A stretch of DNA of 64,000 nt. Source: Hyphomicrobium sp. Its GTDB lineage: Bacteria; Pseudomonadota; Alphaproteobacteria; Rhizobiales; Hyphomicrobiaceae. Made by a program: the position numbers and the translations under genes. Below are positions 36,762-45,363 of the stretch, in pieces. Under the pieces are notes generated by a model that worked only from the letters and a program-made list of their open reading frames with translations, made no database searches and was not told where the DNA came from. The DNA lies in NCBI GenBank assembly GCA_002928515.1, contig PERI01000005.1, forward strand, positions 124,001 to 188,000, read 5' to 3'. The first letter of the stretch is position 1, and each line of letters opens with the position of its first letter.

Positions 36762-37556
36762 TTGAAACATGCAACGCAATTGGCCGTTCATTGTTTGTCG
36801 GCAATGCTTCTGTCCATATCGGTGTCCGCCGCCGATGTGACAGCGCGGGATATTACAGAAGCGTTGTTTCGCGCAGGTACGTCGAGTGGCACAGTCACAT
36901 ACTCTGGCAAAGATTTGAGTTTTCTAGATCTAGCTGGTCTTGATTTTAAACAGGCAGTTCTAACCGGCACCAATTTCTACGGATCGGACTTAACGCACGC
37001 GCGTCTCAGCGGCAGCAACCTAGCTGGCGCCAAGTTGGATCGAACCAGCCTGTCGCGTGCTGACCTTTCGGGCGCAAATTTGAAAGGCGCGACGCTGTTG
37101 ACGGTGAGTGCGCACGCTACATCCGAACCCAATCCAAAAGATGCTCCAAATTTTTCTGGAGCCGATCTGAGTGATGCGCACATTGCATCCCGCCTTGACG
37201 GTGCAAACTTTAGTCATGCCAATCTCAGTCGCGCACGAATGGGAACACTCGTTCCGACTTGGGGATCATATCGTCCCCGCGCCATTTTCAATGGCGCTAA
37301 GTTCTCGGGCGCATCACTGCATGGAGCCGACTTAAGCATGGCAGTCATGCAATTCACTGAATTTAGAAACGCAGACCTGCGTGGAGCTAACTTAAAAAAC
37401 TGCGACTTCACCAAAGCAGACCTGGCTGGCGCAGATTTGTCAGGGGCCGACATCTCTGGTGCCGATTTCGACGGTGCAGATTTAACCGGCATTAAAGGCT
37501 TGGATAGCGTGATAGGGCTGGCAGAGGCAAAAAACCTAGATCGTGCCGTGCGCTAG
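36762..37556 (+). CDS. Exported pentapeptide-repeat protein
   Basis: 264 residues from a TTG start at 36762 with an AGGAAG nearby. A Sec signal (1-24, ending VSAAD) is followed by a right-handed quadrilateral beta-helix of pentapeptide repeats: LSFLDLAGLDFKQAVLTGTNF, SRADLSGANLKGATL split over turns, and a regular C-terminal run FTKADLAGADLSGADISGAD followed by FDGADLTGIKG. Two short insertions break the helix (about residues 115-135 and 165-180). Pentapeptide proteins are structural scaffolds or binding surfaces; no enzymatic role can be assigned. Export makes it different from the cytoplasmic gyrase-protecting Qnr type. Confidence 0.85.
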   Translation: MKHATQLAVHCLSAMLLSISVSAADVTARDITEALFRAGTSSGTVTYSGKDLSFLDLAGLDFKQAVLTGTNFYGSDLTHARLSGSNLAGAKLDRTSLSRADLSGANLKGATLLTVSAHATSEPNPKDAPNFSGADLSDAHIASRLDGANFSHANLSRARMGTLVPTWGSYRPRAIFNGAKFSGASLHGADLSMAVMQFTEFRNADLRGANLKNCDFTKADLAGADLSGADISGADFDGADLTGIKGLDSVIGLAEAKNLDRAVR

Positions 37557-37673
37557 CATTTTTCTATCCGGGTGCGACGGAAATTATAACAAACCACGTT
37601 CTTGACTGTGTTGGCGCATGCGGAACCACTCTCCCCCCGGTACCGCACCGGCCTTCCACAGAGGAGACAGTGT

Positions 37674-38354
37674 ATGAAAAATCTATCGCGCGGAGCTTGG
37701 CTCGCGCTCGCAGCCGTGATCGCAATCCCAACTACCGTTGCTATTGCTAAGAAATACGAACACTCAAATTGGCATGGGATGAGTTCTGAAACGCGCGCGC
37801 GTCTTGATGACGGCAAATTGGCGATGGCCAAGACCGCGTTAAAGTTGACCCCCGATCAGGAAAAGCTCTGGGCACCAGTTGAAACTGAAGTGCGTGGATC
37901 GTTCAAGGCGCGCCAGGAAAAAATGGAAGCCCGCAAAAAAGAACGCGAAGAGCGTAAAGCTGCTCGTGCCGAACGTAAGGAAAAGAAAGAGCCGCGCGGT
38001 GAACGCAAGCGACCTGATCTCTCGGAACGATTCGACAAGATGAGCGCAGAACTATCAGAGCGCGCAGATCGCATGAAAGCGTTCTCAAGCGCATTCAAGC
38101 CATTCTATGCATCTCTCACGGACGACCAGAAAGATGTTATTCGCCCGCTGATGCGTGACTTGGCACCTGGCTTCGGCATGCGCGGTGGCAAAGGTCCAAA
38201 GCATGCGCGAGGCGGTTGGGGTGGCCATCACGGCAAAGGTCATTGGGGTGGCTGGAAGAAGGGTGATCGTGCAGAGCGCGGTGGCCCAGACAAGGAAGCT
38301 GCTTCAGAACGTGACGAAGATGCAGCACCCGCATCTTCTGACACAAAAGAATAA
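37674..38354 (+). CDS. Spy/CpxP-like LTXXQ periplasmic protein
   Basis: 226 residues from the ATG at 37674, preceded by a GAGGAG site. A signal peptide (MKNLSRGAWLALAAVIAIP, cleavage near AIA-KK) leads into a helical domain with two LTXXQ motifs: LTPDQ at 58-62 and LTDDQ near 145. Between them is a highly charged Lys/Arg/Glu stretch that likely forms long helices. The C-terminus is His/Gly/Trp-rich (HARGGWGGHHGKGHWGGW), which suggests metal binding. Spy/CpxP relatives are periplasmic chaperones or envelope-stress and metal-stress sensors. A strong terminator follows at 38421-38445. Confidence 0.82.
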   Translation: MKNLSRGAWLALAAVIAIPTTVAIAKKYEHSNWHGMSSETRARLDDGKLAMAKTALKLTPDQEKLWAPVETEVRGSFKARQEKMEARKKEREERKAARAERKEKKEPRGERKRPDLSERFDKMSAELSERADRMKAFSSAFKPFYASLTDDQKDVIRPLMRDLAPGFGMRGGKGPKHARGGWGGHHGKGHWGGWKKGDRAERGGPDKEAASERDEDAAPASSDTKE

Positions 38355-38420
38355 ACGAGCAATTTTGAGACTGACTGGACACCGAGGGTGAACGCTTAGC
38401 AGCGTTCAAATCACGAAAGA

Positions 38421-38450
38421 AAAGGCCGGGAAATCCCCGGCCTTTTTTTA
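38421..38450. terminator. Bidirectional intrinsic terminator
   Basis: AAAGGCCGGG at 38421-38430 pairs perfectly with CCCGGCCTTT at 38436-38445 around a five-base loop, followed by a T tract on the plus strand. The opposite strand also ends in TTTTCTTT. It sits between the converging Spy-like gene and rhlE and could stop both. Confidence 0.9.
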
Positions 38451-38479
38451 TTTTATGAAATTGAAGGCAAAACATTGTC

Positions 38480-40306
38480 TTACGCAGCGGGCTTGCGGTT
38501 ATTGCGGCCACTGCGAGTGTCGTCGCGCTGCTTCAAGAACTTCGGTGGCTGTTGACCATTCCAGTTGCTTTCCTTGCCACGCGAAGCGTCAGCGTGCGCA
38601 CCACGATGACGAGGTTCGTCGTGCTTGCGTTCTGGCCGGGAAGGATGTGACGCGCCCTCATGGGCTGGTGAACGTTCGGCGCGAGGCGAGGCGTGACGCT
38701 CATCACGACGAGGTCCGCTGACGTGACGCGCATCAAAGCGTGCCCCGTCGCGCTGCGGACGCTCATGATGTGGGCGTTCAGCGCGTGGCTGATCCGAACG
38801 CGGTCCAGTATCAAGACGATGCGTGTGCGCACGTGGATGACGCGCTGCTTCAGGTTGCCCTGGAGCACGCGGGCGTTTCTGTGCAGTCGGATCGTAGGCA
38901 GGTCGCGTGCTGCGGCCATGCTCGGAACGCGGGGCACGATCAGCAATCGCTGCGGGCTTGCCGCGTGACGCTGCGGTATCGTCGCGAGATCCACGCTGAC
39001 GATCCGCTTCGCGACCGTTGTCACGGCTTCGTCCATCACCTGATCGTCCACGCTCGCGACCGCCTTCGTTATGCGGACGCGCGCCATTTCGATGTGCGTT
39101 ATGGGCCCGACGCGGATCGACATGCTGCGGACGACGTTCCGGTGTCGGCAAAGTCTCGCCACCAACATCGTCGATGACTTCAATCTTCTGCTTCATGAGG
39201 CGTTCAATGGCGAGAATTTCGCTTCGCTCGCTTGGATCGCACAAAGAGATCGCAAAACCGGATTTTCCCTTTCGCGCCGTACGACCGATGCGATGAACAT
39301 AGGTTTCCGGATCAAGCGGCATATCGAAGTTGACGATATGCGTGACATCCGAAACGTCGATACCACGAGCCGCGATATCGGTAGCAACCATTACGCGAAC
39401 GTGACCCGCCGCAAAATCACTCAGCGCACGTTGGCGCGCGTTCTGAGCCTTATTGCCGTGCATCGCTACAGAACCTATGCCAGCCATCCCGAGCCGATCA
39501 CAAACTCGGTCCGCGCCGCGCTTCGTCCGTGTAAACACGATGACACGCGAGAACGAATCGTCGGACAAAAGTGTATGCAAACGGCTCTGCTTTTCATTCG
39601 CACGCACGATCATGACTTTTTGATCGATACGATCGACGACCATTTGTTTCGGGCTGATATCGACGCGCACAGGATCGGTCAGCAATTCATTGGTCAGCGC
39701 GCGAATTTCCGTCGGCATGGTCGCCGAGAAAAGGGCCGTCCGTCGTTGGCGTGGCAGCAGCGAGACGATCTTACGGATATCGCGAATGAAGCCCATGTCG
39801 AACATACGATCGGCTTCGTCGAGCACGAGTGTGCGAACGGAGCGCAAATCAGCATGACGCTCCGAGACATGATCGAGCAAACGGCCTGGTGTCGCGACAA
39901 GCACGTGAACGCCGCGCTTTAGGGCATGCACTTGCGGGCCCTTGCTCACGCCGCCAAGCACAACGGCACGGCGAATATTCATATTACGCGACAAGCTCGC
40001 TACTTCAGCGTCGATCTGAACCGCAAGCTCGCGTGTCGGCGCCAGGATGAGCGTGACGACTTCGCGAGGGTTGGGGTCAATCGGAGCGTTAGCCAAGTGA
40101 TGCAAGATCGGCAGAACAAATGTTGCAGTTTTTCCCGAACCCGTTTCGGCCAGCGCGACGAGATCGCGATTTTGCAATTGCGGGGGCAAAGCTTGAATTT
40201 GAATAGGCGTAGGTGTTTCGTAGGCGCACTGCTTGAGTGCACGCGAAAGAGGCTCGGCAAAGCCGAACGCCTCAAAAGTCTTTTCGGTCAAAGTAAATAT
40301 TCCCAA
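38480..40306 (-). CDS. rhlE: DEAD-box RNA helicase, RhlE type
   Basis: A 608-residue ATP-dependent RNA helicase. The start appears to be a TTG giving MGIFTLTEKTFEAFGF. The core shows the Q motif with TPTPIQIQALP, Walker A AETGSGKT, PTRELAVQI, the DEAD box in LVLDEADRMFDMGF, SATMP, and HRIGRTARKGKSGFAISL. After about residue 370 comes a 230-residue tail very rich in Arg, His, Asp, Gly and Pro (RERGRSGDGRSRDNGREADR), typical of RhlE-type RNA-binding tails. It works in ribosome assembly or RNA decay, and often at low temperature. The C-terminal tail is low-complexity, so strand-shadow ORFs there are artefacts. Confidence 0.92.
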   Translation of the reverse strand: MGIFTLTEKTFEAFGFAEPLSRALKQCAYETPTPIQIQALPPQLQNRDLVALAETGSGKTATFVLPILHHLANAPIDPNPREVVTLILAPTRELAVQIDAEVASLSRNMNIRRAVVLGGVSKGPQVHALKRGVHVLVATPGRLLDHVSERHADLRSVRTLVLDEADRMFDMGFIRDIRKIVSLLPRQRRTALFSATMPTEIRALTNELLTDPVRVDISPKQMVVDRIDQKVMIVRANEKQSRLHTLLSDDSFSRVIVFTRTKRGADRVCDRLGMAGIGSVAMHGNKAQNARQRALSDFAAGHVRVMVATDIAARGIDVSDVTHIVNFDMPLDPETYVHRIGRTARKGKSGFAISLCDPSERSEILAIERLMKQKIEVIDDVGGETLPTPERRPQHVDPRRAHNAHRNGARPHNEGGRERGRSGDGRSRDNGREADRQRGSRDDTAASRGKPAAIADRAPRSEHGRSTRPAYDPTAQKRPRAPGQPEAARHPRAHTHRLDTGPRSDQPRAERPHHERPQRDGARFDARHVSGPRRDERHASPRAERSPAHEGASHPSRPERKHDEPRHRGAHADASRGKESNWNGQQPPKFLKQRDDTRSGRNNRKPAA

Positions 40307-40351
40307 GGGCTTCTAGGCCCCGCGCAGTATCTGCCGGGTGGCCAGTCCCAT

Positions 40352-40381
40352 GGCCCACACCGGCGCTTTCGGGGTGTGGCC
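40352..40381. promoter_or_regulatory. Hairpin in the leader of rhlE
   Basis: GGCC-c-ACACC-type arm at about 40352-40361 pairs with GGTGTGGCC near 40373-40381, about nine pairs with a one-base bulge. It lies some 50 bases upstream of the rhlE start, within the probable 5' untranslated region of the helicase mRNA. A regulatory role, such as temperature or autogenous control, is inference. Confidence 0.4.
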
Positions 40382-40547
40382 GTTCTATTCGGATTGATCT
40401 GGATGCAGGGTCGAGCGCGTTGTTAAACGCTTTGAAGTGGCACGAGGACCCGAGCGCCATCGAAGAGCAATGAGGTGGAAATGACGATGTTCGCAAGATT
40501 TGTCAAGGAGATACAACGAGACGTGCCGGCATGACGCGGGCATGACC

Positions 40548-40928
40548 TCAACTCAGGTTGAGCAAACGGCCCTCAATTTGGATCGAACAGCTATCGATAT
40601 TGAAAAGAATTTCATCCGTTTCAGCCAAGTCTGCATCGATCTCTGCCAAATCGCGCTTCGGTTTGCGTGCCTTCGCTCGTCCAACCAGCATGCCGAGCGT
40701 TGACAACAAACCGCTCTTTTTTCGTCGATGCGATGAGCCTCCGAGCGCTTTATCGGCAGCATCGCGAGCCTGCTTCTGCTGCCCCAGCAATGCGCGACGG
40801 CGCAGCGCATATTCCTTTTTTTTCTGACGCAGTTCTTTAAGCGCAATCTTGGCATCGGCATTAGAAGTGGGCGTGGCAAGCACCTCGGTTCCCGTGATCG
40901 TGACGAACCGCGCCGGCGAAAATTGCAT
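40548..40928 (-). CDS. Small basic protein of unknown function
   Basis: 126 residues, ATG at 40928. The N-terminus (MQFSPARFVTITGTEVLATP) is followed by a strongly charged helical part with LKELRQKKKEYALRRRALLG and AKARKPKRDLAEIDADLAET that looks like a coiled coil. No signal peptide or membrane segment. I recognise no family. Coding is supported by a single uninterrupted frame with a plausible amino acid pattern and no competing frame; it may be lineage-specific. It lies in the gap upstream of rhlE, transcribed in the same direction. Confidence 0.55.
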   Translation of the reverse strand: MQFSPARFVTITGTEVLATPTSNADAKIALKELRQKKKEYALRRRALLGQQKQARDAADKALGGSSHRRKKSGLLSTLGMLVGRAKARKPKRDLAEIDADLAETDEILFNIDSCSIQIEGRLLNLS

Positions 40929-41067
40929 GCATCAACCCCGATGGAAAGCGCTCGGAAACTATGACTCCTCGCAGGAATAGATGCTTTTCAAGCGAGCAAA
41001 AGCAAGCCGGAAGATGGCCGCGGGCAAACGCCCATGTGCCTCACGAATCTGATGACTAATGCTATAG

Positions 41068-41520
41068 TTAGCCTTCGAGTTGCCAGACCCCAGTTGGCAA
41101 ACGACATGCAACGGCCTCAGTTCTTTTGCTATATTCTGCGCTATTGAGGACGACGAGGATGGTACGGCAGACAGCACCCTGCTTGCCTTTAAACGACCCA
41201 ATCGGCTTTACAATTCCCGATAAACGCCCGTGACTTCGATGCCAAACGTAGCTGGAACCATCGGCGACTTCGCTCAAAGCGAATTGCAAACTTTCCAGCG
41301 CAGCATCTTCGTCGGCCTCATCGAGGGGTGTATTGAGACCGGCAAGCTTTGGCCGACCGGACGCATTGCGACCGTTTTCCGGGCAAGTACAACTTGGGGA
41401 TTTGGCGCTGGAAGCTTCGGACGCTTGAACAAGGTCAGCGGACATAAAAATTACGCTGACCAGGACGAAAGCTGTCAATCCAGCCGTCGCCATTGAAAAT
41501 AATGATACACTCTGGGACAT
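41068..41520 (-). CDS. Exported protein with RT0821/Lpp0805-type surface antigen domain
   Basis: 150 residues. A signal-like N-terminus ([26 protein letters not shown]) precedes a CTC pair (PSCTCPENG). The C-terminal half, [20 protein letters not shown] then [15 protein letters not shown], and [20 protein letters not shown] followed by [16 protein letters not shown], fits the domain found at the end of 17-kDa surface-antigen-like (RT0821/Lpp0805) proteins. Two cysteines in the domain (VCRTI, ACRLP) are usual. The glycine-zipper part common in these lipoproteins is missing, so this is a shortened relative. Likely periplasmic or outer-membrane associated; function unknown. Confidence 0.72.
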   Translation of the reverse strand: MSQSVSLFSMATAGLTAFVLVSVIFMSADLVQASEASSAKSPSCTCPENGRNASGRPKLAGLNTPLDEADEDAALESLQFALSEVADGSSYVWHRSHGRLSGIVKPIGSFKGKQGAVCRTILVVLNSAEYSKRTEAVACRLPTGVWQLEG

Positions 41521-41671
41521 AACGCGTACTCACACTCGAACACTGCACGCTCCAGCGACCGGCCGAAGCGTCATGACTGTGCCTTGGTATGGTTACGGCT
41601 TACTTAACGAGTGTTCCTCTTGGCCGCAGGGGGCAAGAGGTTTCAACGATCAAATCGACGATTGGCTGACA

Positions 41672-42313
41672 ATGTCTATGACTACACCAAGCAGTTCTGA
41701 TTATAACTTTACCAGCGCTGATGAGCCATTCACCCTCTTCGAAACCTGGTTTTCAGAGGCATCGAAATCCGAGATCAACGATCCCAATGCAATGGCACTT
41801 GCAACGGTTGATCCATCCGGCATGCCCAATGTGAGGATGGTGCTTTTAAAAGGCTTGGACGACGCCTCCGTCACTCAGCGTGGCTTCGTATTCTATACAA
41901 ACTTTGATGGCACCAAAGGCCAAGAGTTAATCGCAAATCCAAAAGCAGCCGTTGTGTTTCATTGGAAAAGCCTAGAACGACAAGTTCGCGTGAGGGGGGC
42001 GGTTGCGATGGTGCCGGACGCAGAAGCCGATGCTTATTTTGCGTCACGACCCCGCCTGAGTCGAATTGGTGCCTGGGCTTCTCAACAGTCGCGGCCACTG
42101 GAAGGGCGATTTGCACTGGAAGCAGCGGTCGCAAAATATACGGCCAAATATGCAATTGGGGACATCCCGCGTCCGTCATATTGGTCGGGATTTCGAATCA
42201 TACCTGAAGAAATCGAATTCTGGATGAGCAGACCATTTCGTCTTCATGATCGAATTGTATTCAAACGCAGTTCGAGCACACAACCGTGGACGAGCCAGCG
42301 CTTGTATCCTTGA
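41672..42313 (+). CDS. pdxH: Pyridoxine/pyridoxamine 5'-phosphate oxidase PdxH
   Basis: FMN enzyme that makes pyridoxal 5'-phosphate from PNP or PMP. From the ATG at 41672 it has 213 residues, the family length. Diagnostic segments are [80 protein letters not shown] and [27 protein letters not shown], ending SQRLYP. The in-frame ATG at 41573 adds an unrelated extension. It is divergent from the surface-antigen-like gene. Confidence 0.95.
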   Translation: MSMTTPSSSDYNFTSADEPFTLFETWFSEASKSEINDPNAMALATVDPSGMPNVRMVLLKGLDDASVTQRGFVFYTNFDGTKGQELIANPKAAVVFHWKSLERQVRVRGAVAMVPDAEADAYFASRPRLSRIGAWASQQSRPLEGRFALEAAVAKYTAKYAIGDIPRPSYWSGFRIIPEEIEFWMSRPFRLHDRIVFKRSSSTQPWTSQRLYP

Positions 42314-42429
42314 GTTCGAAAAAACGATACGCATCAGTGAGCGAGCAAGACAGCACACTCTTTCGACGAATTCTCAGGTATGCTTCGCAATCATTTATAC
42401 ATATTGACGGCCTGCAAGCGGAAAGCACC

Positions 42430-43371
42430 ATGATCGCGAAGACTATATATGCCGCTGATCATCCACCATCGTTCTTGGCGGGTTGGGCCAGCCGCCTCGC
42501 ATTGTTCTGCCTTATACTTCTGATTGCGGCAGCTTTCTTACATCGATTGTTCGCTCTGCCGACCCCGATCGCTTTGAACATTGCTACGGCTTCTTTTGTT
42601 GGTGCAGGTATTGCGTTGGCCATGGCTGCAGTCGCAGGACTGGACATCTGGATTACAGGACGCCAAGGCGCGCCGCGTATCGTACTCGCATCACTCATAT
42701 CGCTTGGGTTATTATCGGTTCCGTTATCAATTTACGCGCTCAGCAGCCACTGGCCGGAAATCAACGACATCACAACCGATACCCGCGATCCACCGCAATA
42801 CATTCAAGCACAAAATCTGCGAGGAACAACAAGCAATCCAATTGCTTATCCGGGTAGCGAGTTCGCAACTCAGCAGCAAAAATACTACCCAGATTTGAAA
42901 ACACTCAATGTGCCGCGCCCCGCTGATGAAACCTTTGAAATCGTGCTGCAAGCATTGGCAAAATTACGATATAAAACATCGTCTGAACGCGCACCTGATA
43001 TCGAAAATAATAGTCCGGGATTTGTTGAGTTCACAGAACATACCATGATGCTTGGTTTCCCCGATGACATCGTTATTCGAGTGACAGGCAGCGATGAAAC
43101 ATCGAACGTCGATTTAAGATCCTCATCGCGTTACGGCCGAAATGATTTTGGTCGAAACGCTGAGCGGTTACGAATTTTGCTGAAGGAGATTGTCACGCGC
43201 CTTGAAGCTTCCGTGCCAAATCCCACGCGAACGAAGACGTCAACTGCAAAAAATGACGGCAAGCCGATCGCTAAACGACCCTCAAGACGCGATCGGGGGT
43301 CATCGGCAAATCGCAGGCGACGTGACCCTTCTCGACCAAATATTCGACGTGTGCCTGAACCGATAGAGTAG
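42430..43371 (+). CDS. DUF1499 family membrane protein
   Basis: 313 residues from the ATG at 42430 (a GTG upstream frame would overlap pdxH). Three hydrophobic segments occupy about residues 20-110 (LALFCLILLIAAAFLHRLF, ATASFVGAGIALAMAAVAGL, IVLASLISLGLLSVPLSIYAL). The C-terminal soluble domain has AYPGSEFATQQQKYYPDLKT, ALAKLRYKT and FPDDIVIRVTGSD with SSSRYGRNDFGRNAERLRIL, matching DUF1499. The last 45 residues are Arg/Lys/Ser-rich and lie antisense to the end of the MBL-fold gene, a 101-base convergent overlap. Function unknown; the domain is widespread in photosynthetic and proteobacterial lineages. Confidence 0.8.
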   Translation: MIAKTIYAADHPPSFLAGWASRLALFCLILLIAAAFLHRLFALPTPIALNIATASFVGAGIALAMAAVAGLDIWITGRQGAPRIVLASLISLGLLSVPLSIYALSSHWPEINDITTDTRDPPQYIQAQNLRGTTSNPIAYPGSEFATQQQKYYPDLKTLNVPRPADETFEIVLQALAKLRYKTSSERAPDIENNSPGFVEFTEHTMMLGFPDDIVIRVTGSDETSNVDLRSSSRYGRNDFGRNAERLRILLKEIVTRLEASVPNPTRTKTSTAKNDGKPIAKRPSRRDRGSSANRRRRDPSRPNIRRVPEPIE

Positions 43372-44152
43372 CAGCAGGGAGCATGTGAGCAGCCAAACCC
43401 TGATAAACTTCAGGCACAATACGTCGAACGCTTTCAGCACCGTCGCTGAGAGCTTTCATAATGGCCTGCTCACGCCAACGGCGATGCAAAAGGTATGCTT
43501 TGACGGTGCGCTGCGGATCTTTCAGACGCCCACCATGTCCTGGAAAAAAAACCTCATCGCTTCGGTCCAATAAAATTTCCAAGGATCGAATGTAGTCCGC
43601 CATCCGACCTTCTGGCGGAGCGACGACAGTCGTATTCCAAGCCATGACATGATCGCCAGAAAACACAGTATCGCGCCCTTCGAGGGCAAACGAGAGATGG
43701 TCCGGCGCATGTCCAGGCGTATGTATCGCGGTCAATGACCAATCACGACCACTGACAGTATCGCCACCGCAAAGCGCAACTTCCGGCTTAAAGTCATAAT
43801 CGATAAACACTGAACCTTGTGGCGTTTCGGACAGCGCCATGCGGGAGGCATCTGGATCCCGCGCAAATGCACAGACCTGCGCTCCGGTTGCCTGACGAAG
43901 GGCGGCGACGCCATCGACATGATCGCGATGCGCGTGCGTAACAAAAATATGGCTGATGTCGCGTGAGCCTGCAGCTTTCAGGATAGCATCGCGATGCCGA
44001 GCATCGTCTGGCCCTGGATCAATAACAGCAAGTGACGTTGAGCCTACAAGATAAGTATTAGTCCCCTTGAATGTGAATGGACCTGGATTTTGTGCAACAA
44101 GCCGAACAATGCCAGGCGCCATCGGCGAGGGCACGCCATAAGAGAAATCCAT
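43271..44152 (-). CDS. MBL-fold metallohydrolase, LACTB2-like
   Basis: 293 residues from the ATG at 44152. Metallo-beta-lactamase fold with the zinc-binding THAHRDHVD (HxHxDH), the third histidine in AIHTPGHAPDH, the Asp in VFSGDHVM and His in FFPGHG. The N-terminal NPGPFTFKGTNTYLVGS and the C-terminal winged-helix-like part (LHRRWREQAIMKALSDGAES, ATLSVQAHVEYLVEKGHV) fit the LACTB2-like group, some of which are ribonucleases or thioesterases. The actual substrate is open. Its 3' end overlaps the DUF1499 gene on the other strand. Confidence 0.88.
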   Translation of the reverse strand: MDFSYGVPSPMAPGIVRLVAQNPGPFTFKGTNTYLVGSTSLAVIDPGPDDARHRDAILKAAGSRDISHIFVTHAHRDHVDGVAALRQATGAQVCAFARDPDASRMALSETPQGSVFIDYDFKPEVALCGGDTVSGRDWSLTAIHTPGHAPDHLSFALEGRDTVFSGDHVMAWNTTVVAPPEGRMADYIRSLEILLDRSDEVFFPGHGGRLKDPQRTVKAYLLHRRWREQAIMKALSDGAESVRRIVPEVYQGLAAHMLPAATLSVQAHVEYLVEKGHVACDLPMTPDRVLRVV

Positions 44153-44306
44153 ATCGGTTCTGAAGGCGATCTCGACCAAAAATGCTATCCCTTGCAAAGA
44201 TCAGTGGGCCATTCCAGCGATAGTCGCCATGACCAAAGCGCTGTTCGCCAGATACAAAAAATGTACCAGCAAATTTCAAGTTCGAAGTACCAGAGGCGGA
44301 GAGGTC

Positions 44307-44349
44307 AAAAAATAAATGATGTCCAAGGTACAACCATGTTGCAACTTGG
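44307..44349 (-). terminator. Probable intrinsic terminator after the UDP-xylose synthase gene
   Basis: On the minus strand CCAAG...CTTGG (44345-44349 with 44323-44327) encloses an inner CAAC/GTTG pairing separated by a 3x3 internal loop, and is followed by a T-rich run (ATTTATTTTTT, 44307-44317). It lies about 25-65 bases beyond the uxs stop. Confidence 0.55.
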
Positions 44350-44372
44350 CACCTCATTCAATTTTATCTGTC

Positions 44373-45326
44373 TCAAGCTACGCGCAGTGTTTCGTCGAAA
44401 TACGCAATTGTTTTCTGCAAACCATCACGCAATTCGACTCGAGGTGCCCAATCGAGGTTTTGCTTTGCCAGTGTAATGTCCGGGCAACGTTGCCTTGGAT
44501 CATCTTCAGGTAGAGGTAAGCGAATGATCTTGGATTTTGATCCAGTCATCTCGATGATGATTTCAGCAAGCGTATTGACGGAGATTTCCGAAGGATTTCC
44601 GAGATTAACAGGGCCTGGCCAATCGCCAGGCGTTTCCATCATTCGGATTATGCCTTCTACCAAATCATCAACATAACAAAATGATCTCGTTTGTTCGCCT
44701 TGACCATAAACAGTGATGTCTTCACCGCGAAGGGCTTGAACAATAAACGTTGAAACGACGCGCCCGTCCTCTGGGTGCATACGTGGACCATAGGTATTAA
44801 AAATGCGGACAACCTTGATCGGCAAGCTGTGTTGGCGATAGTAGTCGAAAAATAGTGTCTCCGCGCAGCGTTTACCCTCGTCATAGCAGGATCGAATACC
44901 TACAGGATTGACGTGGCCCCAATAGTCTTCCGTCTGTGGATGCACATGCGGGTCGCCATAGACTTCAGATGTAGACGCTTGCAGAATCTTCGCGCCAGTC
45001 CGCTTAGCCAATCCGAGCATATTAATGGCTCCATGCACACTCGTCTTTGTCGTCTGCACGGGATCGCGTTGATAGTGAATGGGCGACGCGGGGCACGCCA
45101 AATTATAGATTTGGTCCACCTCTACATAGAGAGGAAAAGTAATGTCGTGGCGCATCGCCTCAAAATGTGGATGCTGCAAGATCGCAGTGAAGTTACGTCG
45201 AGAACCCGTGTAATAGTTATCTACACTAATGACGTCAGCGCCACTGTCCAAGAGCCGCTCACACAAATGCGAACCAAGAAAGCCAGCCCCGCCGGTGACC
45301 AAGACGCGTTGACCACTTAATTTCAT
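44373..45326 (-). CDS. UDP-glucuronic acid decarboxylase (UDP-xylose synthase)
   Basis: NAD-dependent short-chain dehydrogenase-type enzyme that turns UDP-glucuronate into UDP-xylose. From the ATG at 45326 it has 317 residues. The Rossmann motif is [10 protein letters not shown]. The catalytic YxxxK region is [11 protein letters not shown], typical of the UXS group, and [20 protein letters not shown] plus [20 protein letters not shown] are near-diagnostic. Together with the glycosyltransferases immediately upstream it suggests synthesis of a xylose-containing surface glycan. The start at 45326 avoids overlap with the glycosyltransferase gene. Confidence 0.93.
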   Translation of the reverse strand: MKLSGQRVLVTGGAGFLGSHLCERLLDSGADVISVDNYYTGSRRNFTAILQHPHFEAMRHDITFPLYVEVDQIYNLACPASPIHYQRDPVQTTKTSVHGAINMLGLAKRTGAKILQASTSEVYGDPHVHPQTEDYWGHVNPVGIRSCYDEGKRCAETLFFDYYRQHSLPIKVVRIFNTYGPRMHPEDGRVVSTFIVQALRGEDITVYGQGEQTRSFCYVDDLVEGIIRMMETPGDWPGPVNLGNPSEISVNTLAEIIIEMTGSKSKIIRLPLPEDDPRQRCPDITLAKQNLDWAPRVELRDGLQKTIAYFDETLRVA

Positions 45327-45363
45327 GAAATAAGTTCCGATTATTGACAGTAAAATCGAAATA

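Noticed and set aside
38533-39183. 216-codon minus-strand ORF in the rhlE tail
   Set aside because: Shadow of the low-complexity RhlE C-terminus in a second frame; composition follows the repeated codons.
39071-39922. 283-codon plus-strand ORF opposite rhlE
   Set aside because: Antisense to conserved helicase motifs; no family resemblance.
44058-44357. 99-codon minus-strand ORF between the MBL and UXS genes
   Set aside because: Aromatic-rich and protein-like (GEQRFGHGDYRWNGPLIF), possibly a gene remnant, but it overlaps the MBL start by about 95 bases and no family is recognised. Left out as unsupported.
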